From positions 744,001 to 808,000 of the forward strand of contig NZ_JAUFPZ010000002.1 of assembly GCF_030409505.1 (NCBI RefSeq): a stretch of 64,000 nucleotides of DNA, written 5' to 3'. The notes beneath the pieces are model-generated. The model ran no database searches. It had not been told where the DNA came from and saw only the letters and a list, made by a program, of their open reading frames with translations. Position numbers and translations under genes: made by a program. Shown here in pieces: positions 1 to 9,600 of the stretch (its first letter is position 1; the number at the start of each line of letters is the position of its first letter). This stretch comes from Zunongwangia endophytica (GTDB lineage Bacteria > Bacteroidota > Bacteroidia > Flavobacteriales > Flavobacteriaceae).

Positions 1-1719
1 TTTAAAACCAGAATCTTTAGAGTCATTCGATCTTGATCTGCCTTTTCCGCCAGATTTAAAATCTCCTTTACCAAAGCCACCGCCACCGCGACCTTTACGT
101 CCACGACCGCCTTTACCGCCGCCACTGTTAGAGTTTTTGGTAACTTCAACGTTTACTCTTCTTCCCTGATATTCAAAATCGCTAAATGCGTTAATTACTT
201 TATCAGTTTCAGAGTTTTCAGTATTAAAGAACGAGAAGCTGTCTTTAACATCTACTTTAAATACACCATCTTTTCCTAATTGTAATGCGTCTTTAAGGAA
301 ATCCTTAAGGCTCATCCAATCAAATCCATCTTTCTTACCAACATTCATAAAATATCGGGTAGAGTTAGGATCCAGATTTGCATTAGAACCACCACTAACT
401 GGAGCAAGATCATTTGCTTTTTTGTAGTAATTTGAGAATCTGGTAAATTCTACTGAAAAGAATTTTTTGATAAGTTCTTCTTTTGTAAAGTCTTCAAGAA
501 CTTTGTTGATATTAGGAAGATATTCTTCAATATCATGGTTTATCTCTGTGCTCTTAATATCGTTGGCCAGGTGTAAAAGCTGAACTTTACAAATATCTTT
601 ACCTTCTGGTAGTTGTTTCTCTTCGAACGATTGTTTTATAATACGTTCGATGCTCTTAATTTTTCTAAGCTCACTTTTAGAAACAATAACTATAGAAGTT
701 CCTGATTTACCAGCACGGCCTGTACGTCCACTACGGTGAGTGTAAGTTTCAACTTCATCTGGAAGCTGGTAATTTATAACGTGGGTAATATCGTCTACGT
801 CAATTCCACGAGCTGCAACATCTGTAGCAACTAGCATCTGGATTTGGCGCGTTCTAAAAGATTTCATTACCAAATCACGTTGATTCTGACTTAAATCTCC
901 GTGTAAAGCTGCAGCGCTATAACCATCTTCGATTAATCGCTCTGCTACTTTTTGAGTATCACGTTTTGTACGACAAAAAATTACAGAAAAAATTTCTGGA
1001 TTAGCATCAGCCAATCTTTTAAGTGCCGCGTAACGATCTCTGGCATTTACCAGGTAAAATTCGTGCGATACATTAGTTGCTCCCATATTTTTGCTACCAA
1101 CGGTAACTTCGATAGGAGAACGCATAAATTTCTTTGCAATTGTAGCTACTTCTTTAGGCATTGTTGCCGAGAATAACCACGTATTTTTTTCTTTTGGAGT
1201 ATGGGATAGGATAGCAGTTATATCTTCATAGAATCCCATGTTTAGCATCTCATCTGCTTCATCTAAAACGCAATATTCGATTTTAGAAATATCGGTAAGT
1301 TTACGTCTAATCATATCCTGCATTCTCCCAGGAGTTGCAACGATGATTTGGGCTCCGCGCTCTATTTGCCTCGCCTGGTCTGTAATACTAGCACCTCCGT
1401 AAACGGCTACTGGATGTAGCGAGGGCTCGTATTTTGAATAATTTTTTAATTCGTTTGTAATTTGCAAGCATAACTCTCTGGTAGGAGATAAAATTAAGGC
1501 TTGTGTGTGCTTTGACTTCGGATTAATTTTCTGAATCAAAGGGAAACCAAAAGCTGCCGTCTTTCCTGTCCCGGTCTGGGCTAAGGCAACCATATCGGTC
1601 TCTTCGTCTAATAAAATGGGGATGGTTTTTTCCTGTACTTCACTTGGACTTTCAAAGCCCATGTCTTCAATTGCTTTTAAAAGAGAGGAATTTAAACCTA
1701 ATTCTTGGAATTTATTCAT
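1..1719 (-). CDS. DEAD-box ATP-dependent RNA helicase with DbpA/CsdA-type C-terminal RNA-binding domain (3' end outside window)
   Basis: The gene reads leftwards and its end is cut by the window edge, leaving about 573 codons. Helicase motifs are in order: AQTGTGKT (near residue 43), VLDEADEM (near 153), FSATMP (near 183) and HRSGRTGRAG (near 330). Residues of about 446-520 resemble the small RRM-like domain of DbpA/CsdA helicases, followed by a Gly/Lys/Arg-rich tail typical of RNA-binding helicases. The start at 1719 (MNKFQELGL) sits just before the Q motif. Such proteins remodel rRNA and mRNA structure, often in ribosome assembly or cold adaptation; that role here is inferred from the family. 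No complete reading frame is closed within the window, so the C-terminus is unknown. Confidence 0.93.
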   Translation of the reverse strand, partial: MNKFQELGLNSSLLKAIEDMGFESPSEVQEKTIPILLDEETDMVALAQTGTGKTAAFGFPLIQKINPKSKHTQALILSPTRELCLQITNELKNYSKYEPSLHPVAVYGGASITDQARQIERGAQIIVATPGRMQDMIRRKLTDISKIEYCVLDEADEMLNMGFYEDITAILSHTPKEKNTWLFSATMPKEVATIAKKFMRSPIEVTVGSKNMGATNVSHEFYLVNARDRYAALKRLADANPEIFSVIFCRTKRDTQKVAERLIEDGYSAAALHGDLSQNQRDLVMKSFRTRQIQMLVATDVAARGIDVDDITHVINYQLPDEVETYTHRSGRTGRAGKSGTSIVIVSKSELRKIKSIERIIKQSFEEKQLPEGKDICKVQLLHLANDIKSTEINHDIEEYLPNINKVLEDFTKEELIKKFFSVEFTRFSNYYKKANDLAPVSGGSNANLDPNSTRYFMNVGKKDGFDWMSLKDFLKDALQLGKDGVFKVDVKDSFSFFNTENSETDKVINAFSDFEYQGRRVNVEVTKNSNSGGGKGGRGRKGRGGGGFGKGDFKSGGKGRSRSNDSKDSGFK

Positions 1720-1791
1720 TATAAAATTTAATAAGCTGCAAATGTACGTATTAGTTTACAGCTTATCACATTATTCTTTTTAATTCATGCT

Positions 1792-2364
1792 TTATTTTGA
1801 TAGGTAGTCCATTAACTCCTTAAAAGCTTTACCACGATGACCCATTTTTGCCTTTTCTTCCATCTCCATCTCGGCAAATGTGCGATCATGTCCATCGGGA
1901 ATAAAAACAGGGTCGTAGCCAAAACCTTTTGCGCCACTAGGAGCATCTGTAATGTGCCCTTTGCAAATGCCCGTAAAAAGATTCTCGTTATCCTTTAAAT
2001 TTAAAGCAATAACTGTTTTAAAACGAGCCTTTCTAGAATCTTTATTTTCTAGTTGTTCTAATAACTTTTTTACATTGGCCTTATCGTCTTTTTGTTCGCC
2101 GGCATATCTTGCTGAATATACTCCCGGAGCACCGGCTAAAGCTTCAACTTCTAAACCTGTATCATCTGCAAAACAGTTATAGCCATAGCGATGGCGAACA
2201 TATTCTGCTTTTAAAATAGCGTTGCCGTCTATGGTATCGGCAGTTTCAGCAATATCTTCTACACATCCAATATCATCTAAAGATAATAATGTGATATGTT
2301 CAGGGAGCATGGCTTCAATCTCCTTAAATTTATTTTTATTGTGGGTTGCAAATACTAATTCCAT
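1792..2364 (-). CDS. rdgB: RdgB/HAM1 family non-canonical purine NTP pyrophosphatase
   Basis: About 190 aa. It hydrolyses dITP, XTP and ITP to monophosphates, cleansing the nucleotide pool. Visible family signatures are FATHNKNKFKEI at the N-terminus, FADDTGLEVEAL with the catalytic Asp, KGFGYDPVF, and MGHRGKA near the C-terminus. A longer frame opens at 2433 but would overlap rlmH by about 65 bases. The start at 2364 (MELVFATHN) places the substrate loop at the family's normal position and leaves a 4-base gap to rlmH. The two are probably co-transcribed leftwards, rlmH first. Confidence 0.93.
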   Translation of the reverse strand: MELVFATHNKNKFKEIEAMLPEHITLLSLDDIGCVEDIAETADTIDGNAILKAEYVRHRYGYNCFADDTGLEVEALAGAPGVYSARYAGEQKDDKANVKKLLEQLENKDSRKARFKTVIALNLKDNENLFTGICKGHITDAPSGAKGFGYDPVFIPDGHDRTFAEMEMEEKAKMGHRGKAFKELMDYLSK

Positions 2365-2368
2365 GTGA

Positions 2369-2842
2369 TTATCTATGGTGATAAGGTTCATTTTTAAGGA
2401 TGGTAAATCCCCGATAAATTTGTTCAGTAACAAAAAGTCGTACCATTTGATGGGAAAATGTCATTTTAGATAACGATATTTTGCCATTGGCGCGTTGGTA
2501 CATTTCTTCAGAGAAACCATAAGGCCCGCCAATTACAAATATGAGTTGTTTTAGGCCGCTATTCATTCTTTTCTGAAGGTATTCTGAAAAAGCTTCCGAA
2601 GAAAATTGTTTTCCGTTTTCATCCAAAAGCACTAAAAAATCTGAAGTTTGAATTTTATTCAGAATCAATTCTCCTTCTTTTGTTTTTTGCTGATTTTCGT
2701 CAAGGTTCTTTACTTTTTTGAGATCGGGAATAATATCGATTTCAAACTTCGTATAAAACTGAAGCCGTTTTAGATAGACCTCAATAAGGTTTTGTAATTC
2801 CTTACTATCGGTTTTTCCTATGCAGAGTAATTTTATCGTCAT
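2369..2842 (-). CDS. rlmH: 23S rRNA (pseudouridine1915-N3)-methyltransferase RlmH
   Basis: 157 aa, the usual size for this family. RlmH is a SPOUT (trefoil-knot) methyltransferase acting on helix 69 of 23S rRNA in assembled ribosomes. The C-terminal knot is clear: FVIGGPYGFSEEM (SAM loop), then LSKMTFSHQMVRLFVTEQIYR, and the ending NEPYHHR that is characteristic of RlmH. It lies immediately upstream of rdgB in a leftward pair and is divergent from nadC, with about 50 bases between the starts. Confidence 0.95.
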   Translation of the reverse strand: MTIKLLCIGKTDSKELQNLIEVYLKRLQFYTKFEIDIIPDLKKVKNLDENQQKTKEGELILNKIQTSDFLVLLDENGKQFSSEAFSEYLQKRMNSGLKQLIFVIGGPYGFSEEMYQRANGKISLSKMTFSHQMVRLFVTEQIYRGFTILKNEPYHHR

Positions 2843-2893
2843 TCGGTAAATTTAGCGCAGACTTTCCTACATTTACAAAAATAAGTATTGCAA

Positions 2894-3751
2894 ATGATCT
2901 CAGCAGCACAATTTGAAAAAGAAATTGAATTAATAATCACGAACGCTATTCGCGAAGATGTAGGAGATGGCGACCATAGTTCATTAGCTTGTATTCCTTC
3001 CTCAGCTAAAGGAAAAGCAAAGCTATTGGTGAAAGATAATGGCATTCTTGCCGGTGTAGATTTTGCGAAAAGAGTCTTTGAATATGTAGATAAAGAAGCC
3101 AAACTGGATATTAAAATAAAGGATGGTGAAAAAGTGAAGAAAGGCGATATTGCTTTTTATGTTGAAGCCAGTTCGCAGTCGATTTTAAAAGCAGAAAGAC
3201 TGATACTGAATGCTATGCAGCGGATGAGTGCGATAGCAACAAAAACAAAGGAATTTGTAGATAAGCTTGAAGGTACTGGTACAAAAATTTTGGATACCAG
3301 AAAGACAACACCGGGCATTAGAGCTTTAGAAAAATGGGCAGTTAAAATTGGCAGAGGTGAAAATCATCGTTTCGCGCTGTACGATATGATTATGCTAAAA
3401 GACAATCATATTGATTTTGCAGGCGGAATTGCAGAAGCTATCCAGAAAACAAAAAGTTACCTAGAAACGAACAATCTTGATCTTAAGATAATCGTGGAGG
3501 CTAGAGATATACAAGAAATTAAAGAAATTTTAAATGAAGGCGGAGTTTATCGAATTTTGATTGATAATTTTGATTATGCTGAAACAAAAAAAGCAGTACA
3601 ACTTATCGGAGAGCAATGCTTAACAGAATCGAGTGGCGGAATTACGTTAGAAACCGCAAGAAAGTATGCTGAATGCGGAGTGGATTATATTTCTAGCGGC
3701 GCTTTAACACATTCGGTTTATAATATGGATCTTAGCTTAAAAGCTATGTAA
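2894..3751 (+). CDS. nadC: Nicotinate-nucleotide pyrophosphorylase (quinolinate phosphoribosyltransferase)
   Basis: 285 aa. It converts quinolinate and PRPP to nicotinate mononucleotide in de novo NAD synthesis. The family core is present: REDVGDGDHSS near the N-terminus, ILDTRKTTPGIRALEK, GRGENHRFALYDMIMLKDNH, and IEVD/LIDNF-type barrel strands, ending with GVDYISSGALTHS. I chose ATG at 2894 (MISAAQFEKE); an in-frame TTG at 2888 would add only two residues. The next gene starts 3 bases after the stop, so the two are likely co-transcribed. Confidence 0.95.
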   Translation: MISAAQFEKEIELIITNAIREDVGDGDHSSLACIPSSAKGKAKLLVKDNGILAGVDFAKRVFEYVDKEAKLDIKIKDGEKVKKGDIAFYVEASSQSILKAERLILNAMQRMSAIATKTKEFVDKLEGTGTKILDTRKTTPGIRALEKWAVKIGRGENHRFALYDMIMLKDNHIDFAGGIAEAIQKTKSYLETNNLDLKIIVEARDIQEIKEILNEGGVYRILIDNFDYAETKKAVQLIGEQCLTESSGGITLETARKYAECGVDYISSGALTHSVYNMDLSLKAM

Positions 3752-3754
3752 TGT

Positions 3755-4684
3755 ATGTCTATAGGGAAGGAGATCACGGCTAAAATAGAAGATATTTCAG
3801 ATTGGTGGGAAAGAGAATCGAGTAAAATCATTTTACCGGGTACAGACGGTCTTTCGCTTCATCATCTTTGGGATATTTATTCTAGCGGAATCGTACAGGG
3901 CACGTTTTCGACGCGAGCTAGTGCGATTGCTTTCAGCTTCTTTATGGCCCTTTTTCCTTTTTTGTTGTTTATCTTCAACCTTATTCCTTATGTAGAAGAA
4001 ATTAATCTTATAGACGATTTTAGGATTAAGTTTTTACTATTTATGGATTCTTTATTGCCTCCAGAAACGCAGGAATATGTTGGCGATATTTTTGCAGATA
4101 TAGCTAATAATCCGCGTGGCGGATTGTTATCCTTCTCTTTTATACTTTCGATCTTCTTAATGACAAACGGGGTAAATGCAATTTTCACAGGATTCGAATT
4201 TTCGTATCACACCAAAATAAAAAGATCTTTAGTTAAGCAATATATAGTTGCGATCGGGGTATCATTAGTTTTGGCATTTCTTTTGCTAATTACTGTTATA
4301 GTAATGGTATATGTTACCTATGCGATAGAAGATTTAAGTGAATATGGATTAATTGCAAACAATGAGTCGGGCACGGTCGTTGTAAAATATTTGGCGTTTG
4401 TAGTGCTTATTTATATTGCGGTCGCCACGTTATATTACTTCGGAACAAAGGAAGCCAGGCAGGCAAGATTTTTTTCAGTAGGAGCATTTTTTACAACAAT
4501 TTTAATTATGCTAACCTCATTTTTATTTGGATTATATATTGAAAATTTTTCAAATTATAACGAATTGTACGGTTCTATTGGAGCATTGTTAATATTAATG
4601 GTGTATATTTGGTTAAATGCTAATATTCTTCTATTGGGGTTCGAACTTAATGCCTCTTTGATAAAATTGAAGAAGAAATTTTAA
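3755..4684 (+). CDS. YihY/virulence factor BrkB family inner-membrane protein
   Basis: 309 aa with about six hydrophobic segments, matching the YihY/UPF0761 family. Near residue 45 it carries the family signature of small and aromatic residues (TRASAIAFSFFMALFPFLLF), and it has the final pair of long helices (GSIGALLILMVYIWLNANIL). It was once called RNase BN, a designation now generally regarded as wrong; transport is suspected but unproven. It follows nadC after 3 bases. The 3' end is followed by the secreted chalcone-isomerase-like gene 30 bases later. Confidence 0.88.
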   Translation: MSIGKEITAKIEDISDWWERESSKIILPGTDGLSLHHLWDIYSSGIVQGTFSTRASAIAFSFFMALFPFLLFIFNLIPYVEEINLIDDFRIKFLLFMDSLLPPETQEYVGDIFADIANNPRGGLLSFSFILSIFLMTNGVNAIFTGFEFSYHTKIKRSLVKQYIVAIGVSLVLAFLLLITVIVMVYVTYAIEDLSEYGLIANNESGTVVVKYLAFVVLIYIAVATLYYFGTKEARQARFFSVGAFFTTILIMLTSFLFGLYIENFSNYNELYGSIGALLILMVYIWLNANILLLGFELNASLIKLKKKF

Positions 4685-4714
4685 AAATTTAATTTAACTT
4701 AATAATACAGAAAA

Positions 4715-5275
4715 ATGAAAAAGTACGTTTTACTTTTGGTTGCTGTATGCTCATTAACAACAATGAGTGCACAAAAAAAAGTGGGTGGTGTAGAATTACC
4801 AGCAACAGTTGAATTTAAGGGAGAAACACTAAAGTTGAATGGAGCTGGAGTTCGAGAAAAATTCTGGATCGATTTATATGCTGGAGCACTTTATCTAACA
4901 GATAAGGATAGCGATGCTCAAAAGGTAATAAGTGCAGATAAGCCCATGGCAATTAAACTGCATATCGTTTCTAAATTAATTACCAGCGATAAAATGATCG
5001 ATGCGGTAAACGAAGGTTTTGAAAATGCCACCGATGGTAAAACAGCGCCTATTGAAGCTGAAATTAAACGATTTCAAGGCTTTTTTAGTGACGAGATAAA
5101 GAAAAACGATGTTTTTGACTTAGTTTACATTCCTGGCGAAGGTGTGATCTCGTATAAAAACGGCAAAGAAAAAGGAACTATTAAAGGAATTGCTTTCAAA
5201 AAAGCTTTGTTCGGAATCTGGCTTTCTAAAAAACCAGCAGAAGACGATCTAAAAGAAGCAATGTTAGGACAATAA
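4715..5275 (+). CDS. Secreted chalcone isomerase-like family protein
   Basis: 186 aa with a clear signal peptide (MKKYVLLLVAVCSLTTMSAQ) and a body resembling the bacterial chalcone isomerase-like (Chalcone_3) family: VGGVELPATVEFKGETLKLNG, then GVREKFWIDLYAGALYL, and GTIKGIAFKKALFGIWLSKKP at the end. Members are probably periplasmic ligand-binding proteins rather than true chalcone isomerases. It is separated by 5 bases from the DUF2147 gene, and the two are likely one transcriptional unit. Confidence 0.85.
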   Translation: MKKYVLLLVAVCSLTTMSAQKKVGGVELPATVEFKGETLKLNGAGVREKFWIDLYAGALYLTDKDSDAQKVISADKPMAIKLHIVSKLITSDKMIDAVNEGFENATDGKTAPIEAEIKRFQGFFSDEIKKNDVFDLVYIPGEGVISYKNGKEKGTIKGIAFKKALFGIWLSKKPAEDDLKEAMLGQ

Positions 5276-5280
5276 ACAAC

Positions 5281-5712
5281 ATGAAGAAATATATTCTATT
5301 TTCCATATTAATTTGGGCTTTTGGAGCCAATCTAAACGCACAAGAAGGCATTTTTGGAAAATGGAGGTGTACCAATCATGATGGTAAAGTGAATTCTATT
5401 GTAAGAATCTATCAGAAGGATGATGGTGAAGTTTGTGGGAAAGTTGTTAGAATTCTGAAGGAAGAAGATCGCGATAAGATTTGTACCGAATGTGAGGGAG
5501 ATCTTAAAAACAAACCGATCGAAGGGTTACAGCTGATGCATGGTTTGCAAAAAGATGGTAACGAATATTCTGGTGGCGAAATTATAAATCCGAAGTCCGG
5601 TAAAATATATAAAGTAAAAATTTGGGTTGATGAAGACCAACCAGACAAACTTAATGTTCGCGGTTATGTGGCTTTCTTTTTTAAAACGATGACCTGGGAT
5701 CGAGCTGATTAG
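5281..5712 (+). CDS. DUF2147 domain secreted protein
   Basis: 143 aa with a signal peptide (cleaved after ANLNAQ). The mature part has DUF2147 features: GIFGKWRCTNHDGKVNSIVRIYQ, a CTECEGDLKNKPIEGL segment with three cysteines in the vicinity, and the closing RGYVAFFFKTMTWDR strand. Function is unknown; the family is thought to be a small lipocalin-like periplasmic barrel. It is the last gene before a rightward intrinsic terminator at about 5826. Confidence 0.85.
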   Translation: MKKYILFSILIWAFGANLNAQEGIFGKWRCTNHDGKVNSIVRIYQKDDGEVCGKVVRILKEEDRDKICTECEGDLKNKPIEGLQLMHGLQKDGNEYSGGEIINPKSGKIYKVKIWVDEDQPDKLNVRGYVAFFFKTMTWDRAD

Positions 5713-5825
5713 TTTATAATTTGAAGAGTAATCAGGATTCAAAATAGGAGTTAGTATTTCAGTAATTTTGATATTTTGAAAAGACTTTCTGATAATTAAA
5801 TCTCAGCATTTTTATAAAATATTTT

Positions 5826-5856
5826 AAAAACCATTCTTTAATCGAGAATGGTTTTT
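5826..5856 (+). terminator. Rho-independent terminator
   Basis: An inverted repeat AAAAACCATTCT / AGAATGGTTTTT around a short loop is followed by TATTTTT. It closes the rightward transcript of the two secreted proteins, just before priA. Confidence 0.75.
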
Positions 5857-5887
5857 ATTTTTACCTTTTTTAGACCAAATTCTGCGT

Positions 5888-8341
5888 ATGCCAAAGTTTG
5901 TAGACGTCATTTTACCTTTACCCTTAGATAATAGATTTACATACAGTATTTCTGTTGAAGAAGCTTCTTTCTTACAGGAAGGAATGCGAGTGGCCGTACC
6001 ATTTGGGAAATCTAAAATTTATACAGGAATTATTGCTGAAGTGCATGATCGTGACCCCAAAGTTTATGAGGCAAAACCTATTAGTCAGATTTTGGATGAG
6101 GAACCACTTGCAACTAAGCAACAGCTGAAATTTTGGAACTGGATTGCTTCATATTACATGTGTACTGAAGGTGAAGTGATGCGTGCGGCACTTCCGGGAG
6201 CATTTATTTTAGAAAGTGAAAGTATAGTTCAGCTTAAAAAAGATGCCATAATTGATGATTCTGATCTTAAGGATGATGAATTTTTGGTGGTCGAAGCATT
6301 GCAAAATCAGTCTTCATTAAAGATTAAAGAAGTTGAAGCTTTGTTAGATAAGAAAACGGTTTTGCCAGTTCTTAACCGTTTAATGGCTAAAGATATTGTT
6401 GTACTAAGCCAAGAAATTTACGAGCAATATAAGCCAAAACGAGTTCGGTACATAAAACTACACGAAAATCATGAATCTGAAGATGCTATGCACACGCTTT
6501 TGGATGAACTATCCAGAGCGCATAAACAGCGAGAAGTGGTTTTAAGTTACTTCAGTATAAAAGCGAAAAGCACCAAGCCAATCAAGGCGAAGGAGTTGCT
6601 GAAGATTTCAGGGACAACTTCTTCAGTTTTAAAAAGTCTGTTGAAGAAGAATATTTTTCAGGAATATTACATTAACGAAGATCGGGTAGGTTTTGGTGGT
6701 GAAATTACTCGAAATCATATTGAATTTAACGAATTTCAGGAGAAAGCTTTTGGTCAAATTAAAGCTTCTTTTGAAGATAAAACCGTGTGTTTATTGCATG
6801 GGGTAACTTCTAGTGGTAAAACTGAAATTTATTTCAAATTAATAGAAGAAGTACTTCAGCAAGGACAGCAGGCACTTTATTTGCTTCCGGAGATTGCATT
6901 AACAACGCAGCTTATAAACCGTTTGCAAGCTTATTTTGGTGATAAGGTTTTGGTTTATCACAGTAAATATTCAATGAATGAGAGGGTGGAGGTTTACCAA
7001 AATGTGCTGAATGCAACAGATGATGCTAAAATTATAATTGGTGCACGATCGGCAATATTTTTACCGTTTCAGAAATTAGGGGTAATTGTAGTAGACGAAG
7101 AGCATGAAGCTACCTTTAAACAATATGATCCTGCGCCTCGCTACCATGCGCGCGATGCGGCCATAGTTTTAGCTAACCAGTTTAAGGCGAAAACCTTATT
7201 GGGTTCTGCTACACCATCATTGGAATCTTATTTTAATGCTGAACATGATAAATATGGTTTTGCTGAATTATCAAGACGATTTGGAAATGTTTTGATGCCG
7301 AATATCGAAATCGTCGATATCAAGGAAAAACATAGAAAGAAACGGATGACCGGCCATTTTTCTGATCGCTTGCTCAAAGAAATTGAAGCATCGCTGGCTG
7401 AAGGAGAACAGGTGATCTTGTTTCAGAATAGAAGAGGTTTTTCACCAATATTAGAATGTAATACCTGCGGACATTCCCCGCAATGCCCAAATTGTGACGT
7501 TAGTTTGACGTATCACAGCCACAGTAATCAATTACGATGTCATTATTGTGGATATCATATTGCTATGCAGCAGCGTTGCATGGCTTGTCACAGTGATGAT
7601 GTTTCTACAAAAGGTTTTGGAACTGAACAGATCGAAACAGAATTGAAAGCTTTATTTCCAGATCATAAAATCGGTAGAATGGATCAGGATTCTACCCGTG
7701 GAAAATACGGTTATGAAAAAATTATTACCGCGTTTGAAGATTTAGAGATCGATATTTTGGTAGGAACGCAAATGCTAACGAAAGGTTTAGATTTTAGAAA
7801 TGTAAATCTAGTAGGAGTAATGAATGCTGATAACCTTCTCAATTTTCCCGATTTTAGAGCTCACGAGCGGAGTTTTCAGCTAATGCTTCAGGTAGCCGGA
7901 AGAGCGGGAAGAACAAAGAAGCGAGGTAAAGTGTTGATTCAAAGTTATAATCCTCATCATCAAATTATACAGCAAGTTTCTACAAATGATTATTCGAGCA
8001 TGTATAAAGAACAATTGCAAGAGCGTTATAATTATAAATATCCACCTTACTATAGATTAGTTCGTTTAAGTTTAAAGTCTCGTGATTTTAGTAAAACCAA
8101 CGATGCCGCCGATTGGATTGCAAAAGCAATGCAAAATGTTTTTAAACAGCATGTATTAGGCCCAGAATTTCCGCCCGTAGCGAGAATTCGAAATGAATAT
8201 TATAAAAATATCATGCTTAAAATTCCACAAAATCAATCTTTGGGGAAAACTAAAGCGGTTTTAAATAAGATATTAATCAGTTTTAATTCGATAGGCGCGT
8301 ATCGCAGTGTACGGGTAATCGTAAATGTAGATCCTGTTTAA
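5888..8341 (+). CDS. priA: Primosomal protein N' (replication restart helicase PriA)
   Basis: 817 aa, standard for PriA. It reloads the replisome at stalled forks. The N-terminal 3'BD (FVDVILPLPLDNRFTYS) is followed by the helicase core with GVTSSGKTEIY (Walker A, near residue 305), VVVDEEHE (Walker B), GSATPSLES, and the zinc module of paired cysteines CNTCGH..CPNCD..CHYCG..CMAC (residues about 526-565). Motif V/VI (GTQMLTKGLDF, QVAGRAGR) is also intact. ATG at 5888 directly begins the 3'BD. Confidence 0.97.
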   Translation: MPKFVDVILPLPLDNRFTYSISVEEASFLQEGMRVAVPFGKSKIYTGIIAEVHDRDPKVYEAKPISQILDEEPLATKQQLKFWNWIASYYMCTEGEVMRAALPGAFILESESIVQLKKDAIIDDSDLKDDEFLVVEALQNQSSLKIKEVEALLDKKTVLPVLNRLMAKDIVVLSQEIYEQYKPKRVRYIKLHENHESEDAMHTLLDELSRAHKQREVVLSYFSIKAKSTKPIKAKELLKISGTTSSVLKSLLKKNIFQEYYINEDRVGFGGEITRNHIEFNEFQEKAFGQIKASFEDKTVCLLHGVTSSGKTEIYFKLIEEVLQQGQQALYLLPEIALTTQLINRLQAYFGDKVLVYHSKYSMNERVEVYQNVLNATDDAKIIIGARSAIFLPFQKLGVIVVDEEHEATFKQYDPAPRYHARDAAIVLANQFKAKTLLGSATPSLESYFNAEHDKYGFAELSRRFGNVLMPNIEIVDIKEKHRKKRMTGHFSDRLLKEIEASLAEGEQVILFQNRRGFSPILECNTCGHSPQCPNCDVSLTYHSHSNQLRCHYCGYHIAMQQRCMACHSDDVSTKGFGTEQIETELKALFPDHKIGRMDQDSTRGKYGYEKIITAFEDLEIDILVGTQMLTKGLDFRNVNLVGVMNADNLLNFPDFRAHERSFQLMLQVAGRAGRTKKRGKVLIQSYNPHHQIIQQVSTNDYSSMYKEQLQERYNYKYPPYYRLVRLSLKSRDFSKTNDAADWIAKAMQNVFKQHVLGPEFPPVARIRNEYYKNIMLKIPQNQSLGKTKAVLNKILISFNSIGAYRSVRVIVNVDPV

Positions 8342-8376
8342 AGTTTCTAGAAATTATTATAAATATAAGGAAAGTT

Positions 8377-9090
8377 CTAGGCTTTGGTAGCTGCTAAAGC
8401 TTCTACAAGATTATTTTTCTTATGTCGGCTTAAAGGCAACTTCTCCCCAGATATCTCTATGGTTTTACTATTATATCGTTCTACTTTTTCTAAATTCACA
8501 ATATAAGATTTGTGAGTTCGTAGAAATTTTTCTGAAGGTAATTCTTGCTCAAAAGATTTCATTGTAGCCAATACTACAAAATTGTCTTCTTCAGTAACAA
8601 ATTTTACATAGTCCCCAAGAGCCTGAATATACTTTAAGCGATTTAAAAAGACCTTGCGATTTTTTAAATTACTTTTTACAAAGATAAAATCTTCATCTTC
8701 GGGAAGTACAGCCTGCGTTTTAAGCTTGTACATGTTTAACGCCTTAGTTGTAGCATTATTAAAGCGTTCTTTGCTTACTGGTTTTTGTAAATAATCTACG
8801 GCACTATAATCAAAAGCTTTATAGGCGTATTTCGTTTTACCGGTAACAAAAACAATTTGCGGTTTGTTAGGAAGATCATCTAGAAGTTCGAATCCCGACA
8901 AAATTGGCATTTCTATATCCAAAAATATAAGATCTATCTCATTATCTAATAGACCATTCTTAGTTTCGATAGCATTATTGTATTCCGCTACCAAAGTAAG
9001 GTTGGGATGATCCTTTATCATTTTGACAATAGATAGTCTTTGAAGACTTGAATCATCTACCACTGCACATTTTAACAAAATATCTTCCAC
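8377..9090 (-). CDS. LytTR-family response regulator transcription factor
   Basis: 237 aa. The N-terminal receiver has the acidic pair VVDDSS, the phospho-acceptor in FLDIEMPILSG, and the conserved Lys in YLQKPVS. The C-terminal LytTR DNA-binding domain (about residues 135-235) shows FVKSNLKNRKV, YIQALGDYVKF, FLRTHKSYIVNLEKV and LPLSRHKK. No cognate LytS-type kinase is adjacent. It converges on priA and is divergent from the ribosomal operon. Confidence 0.92.
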   Translation of the reverse strand: MEDILLKCAVVDDSSLQRLSIVKMIKDHPNLTLVAEYNNAIETKNGLLDNEIDLIFLDIEMPILSGFELLDDLPNKPQIVFVTGKTKYAYKAFDYSAVDYLQKPVSKERFNNATTKALNMYKLKTQAVLPEDEDFIFVKSNLKNRKVFLNRLKYIQALGDYVKFVTEEDNFVVLATMKSFEQELPSEKFLRTHKSYIVNLEKVERYNSKTIEISGEKLPLSRHKKNNLVEALAATKA

Positions 9091-9200
9091 AGCTCTTTGT
9101 TAATTTTACTTTTAACAATAATATGCATTAAAATTGATATAGACAAGATTGGCTTGAATTTCATCGATAAAACGCCTATTTTCAACTAGTGAAATTTTGC

Positions 9201-9231
9201 TTGTGAAATACAAAAAATAGTTCTATTTTTG
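9201..9231 (+). promoter_or_regulatory. Bacteroidetes-type sigma-A promoter of rpsF operon
   Basis: TTG at 9201-9203, a 20-base spacer and TATTTTTG at 9224-9231 fit the Bacteroidetes consensus TTG / TAnnTTTG. The predicted transcript starts a short distance before rpsF (ATG 9260). Confidence 0.6.
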
Positions 9232-9259
9232 CAGCCAATTTTATTAAAATATATTTTTT

Positions 9260-9598
9260 ATGAATCATTATGAAACTGTTTTCATCTTGAATCCCGTTTT
9301 ATCTGATGAGCAGATAAAGGAAACAGTTAAGAAATACGAAGAATTTCTTGTTTCTAAAGGAGCTGAGATGGTATCAAAGGAGAATTGGGGGCTAAAAAAA
9401 TTAGCTTACGCAATTCAGCACAAAAAAAGTGGTTTTTATCACTTATTTGAATTTAAAGCACCAGGAGAGGCTATCGAGCCTTTAGAACTTGCTTTTAGAA
9501 GAGATGAGCGTATGATGCGTTATTTAACTGTGAAGTTAGATAAGCATGCTATTGCCTGGGCTGAGAAAAGAAGAAAAAGAATCCAAGAAAAAGCGTAA
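9260..9598 (+). CDS. rpsF: 30S ribosomal protein S6
   Basis: 112 aa. It starts [18 protein letters not shown], the classic S6 beginning, and carries [23 protein letters not shown] and [18 protein letters not shown]. It binds the 16S rRNA central domain together with S18, whose gene follows 2 bases after the stop. It is the first gene of the conserved rpsF-rpsR-rplI operon. Confidence 0.98.
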   Translation: MNHYETVFILNPVLSDEQIKETVKKYEEFLVSKGAEMVSKENWGLKKLAYAIQHKKSGFYHLFEFKAPGEAIEPLELAFRRDERMMRYLTVKLDKHAIAWAEKRRKRIQEKA

Positions 9599-9600
9599 GT

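Noticed and set aside
2839..3102. Minus-strand frame of 87 codons over the start of nadC
   Set aside because: It lies in antisense to nadC with no family resemblance and only reflects the codon bias of the real gene.
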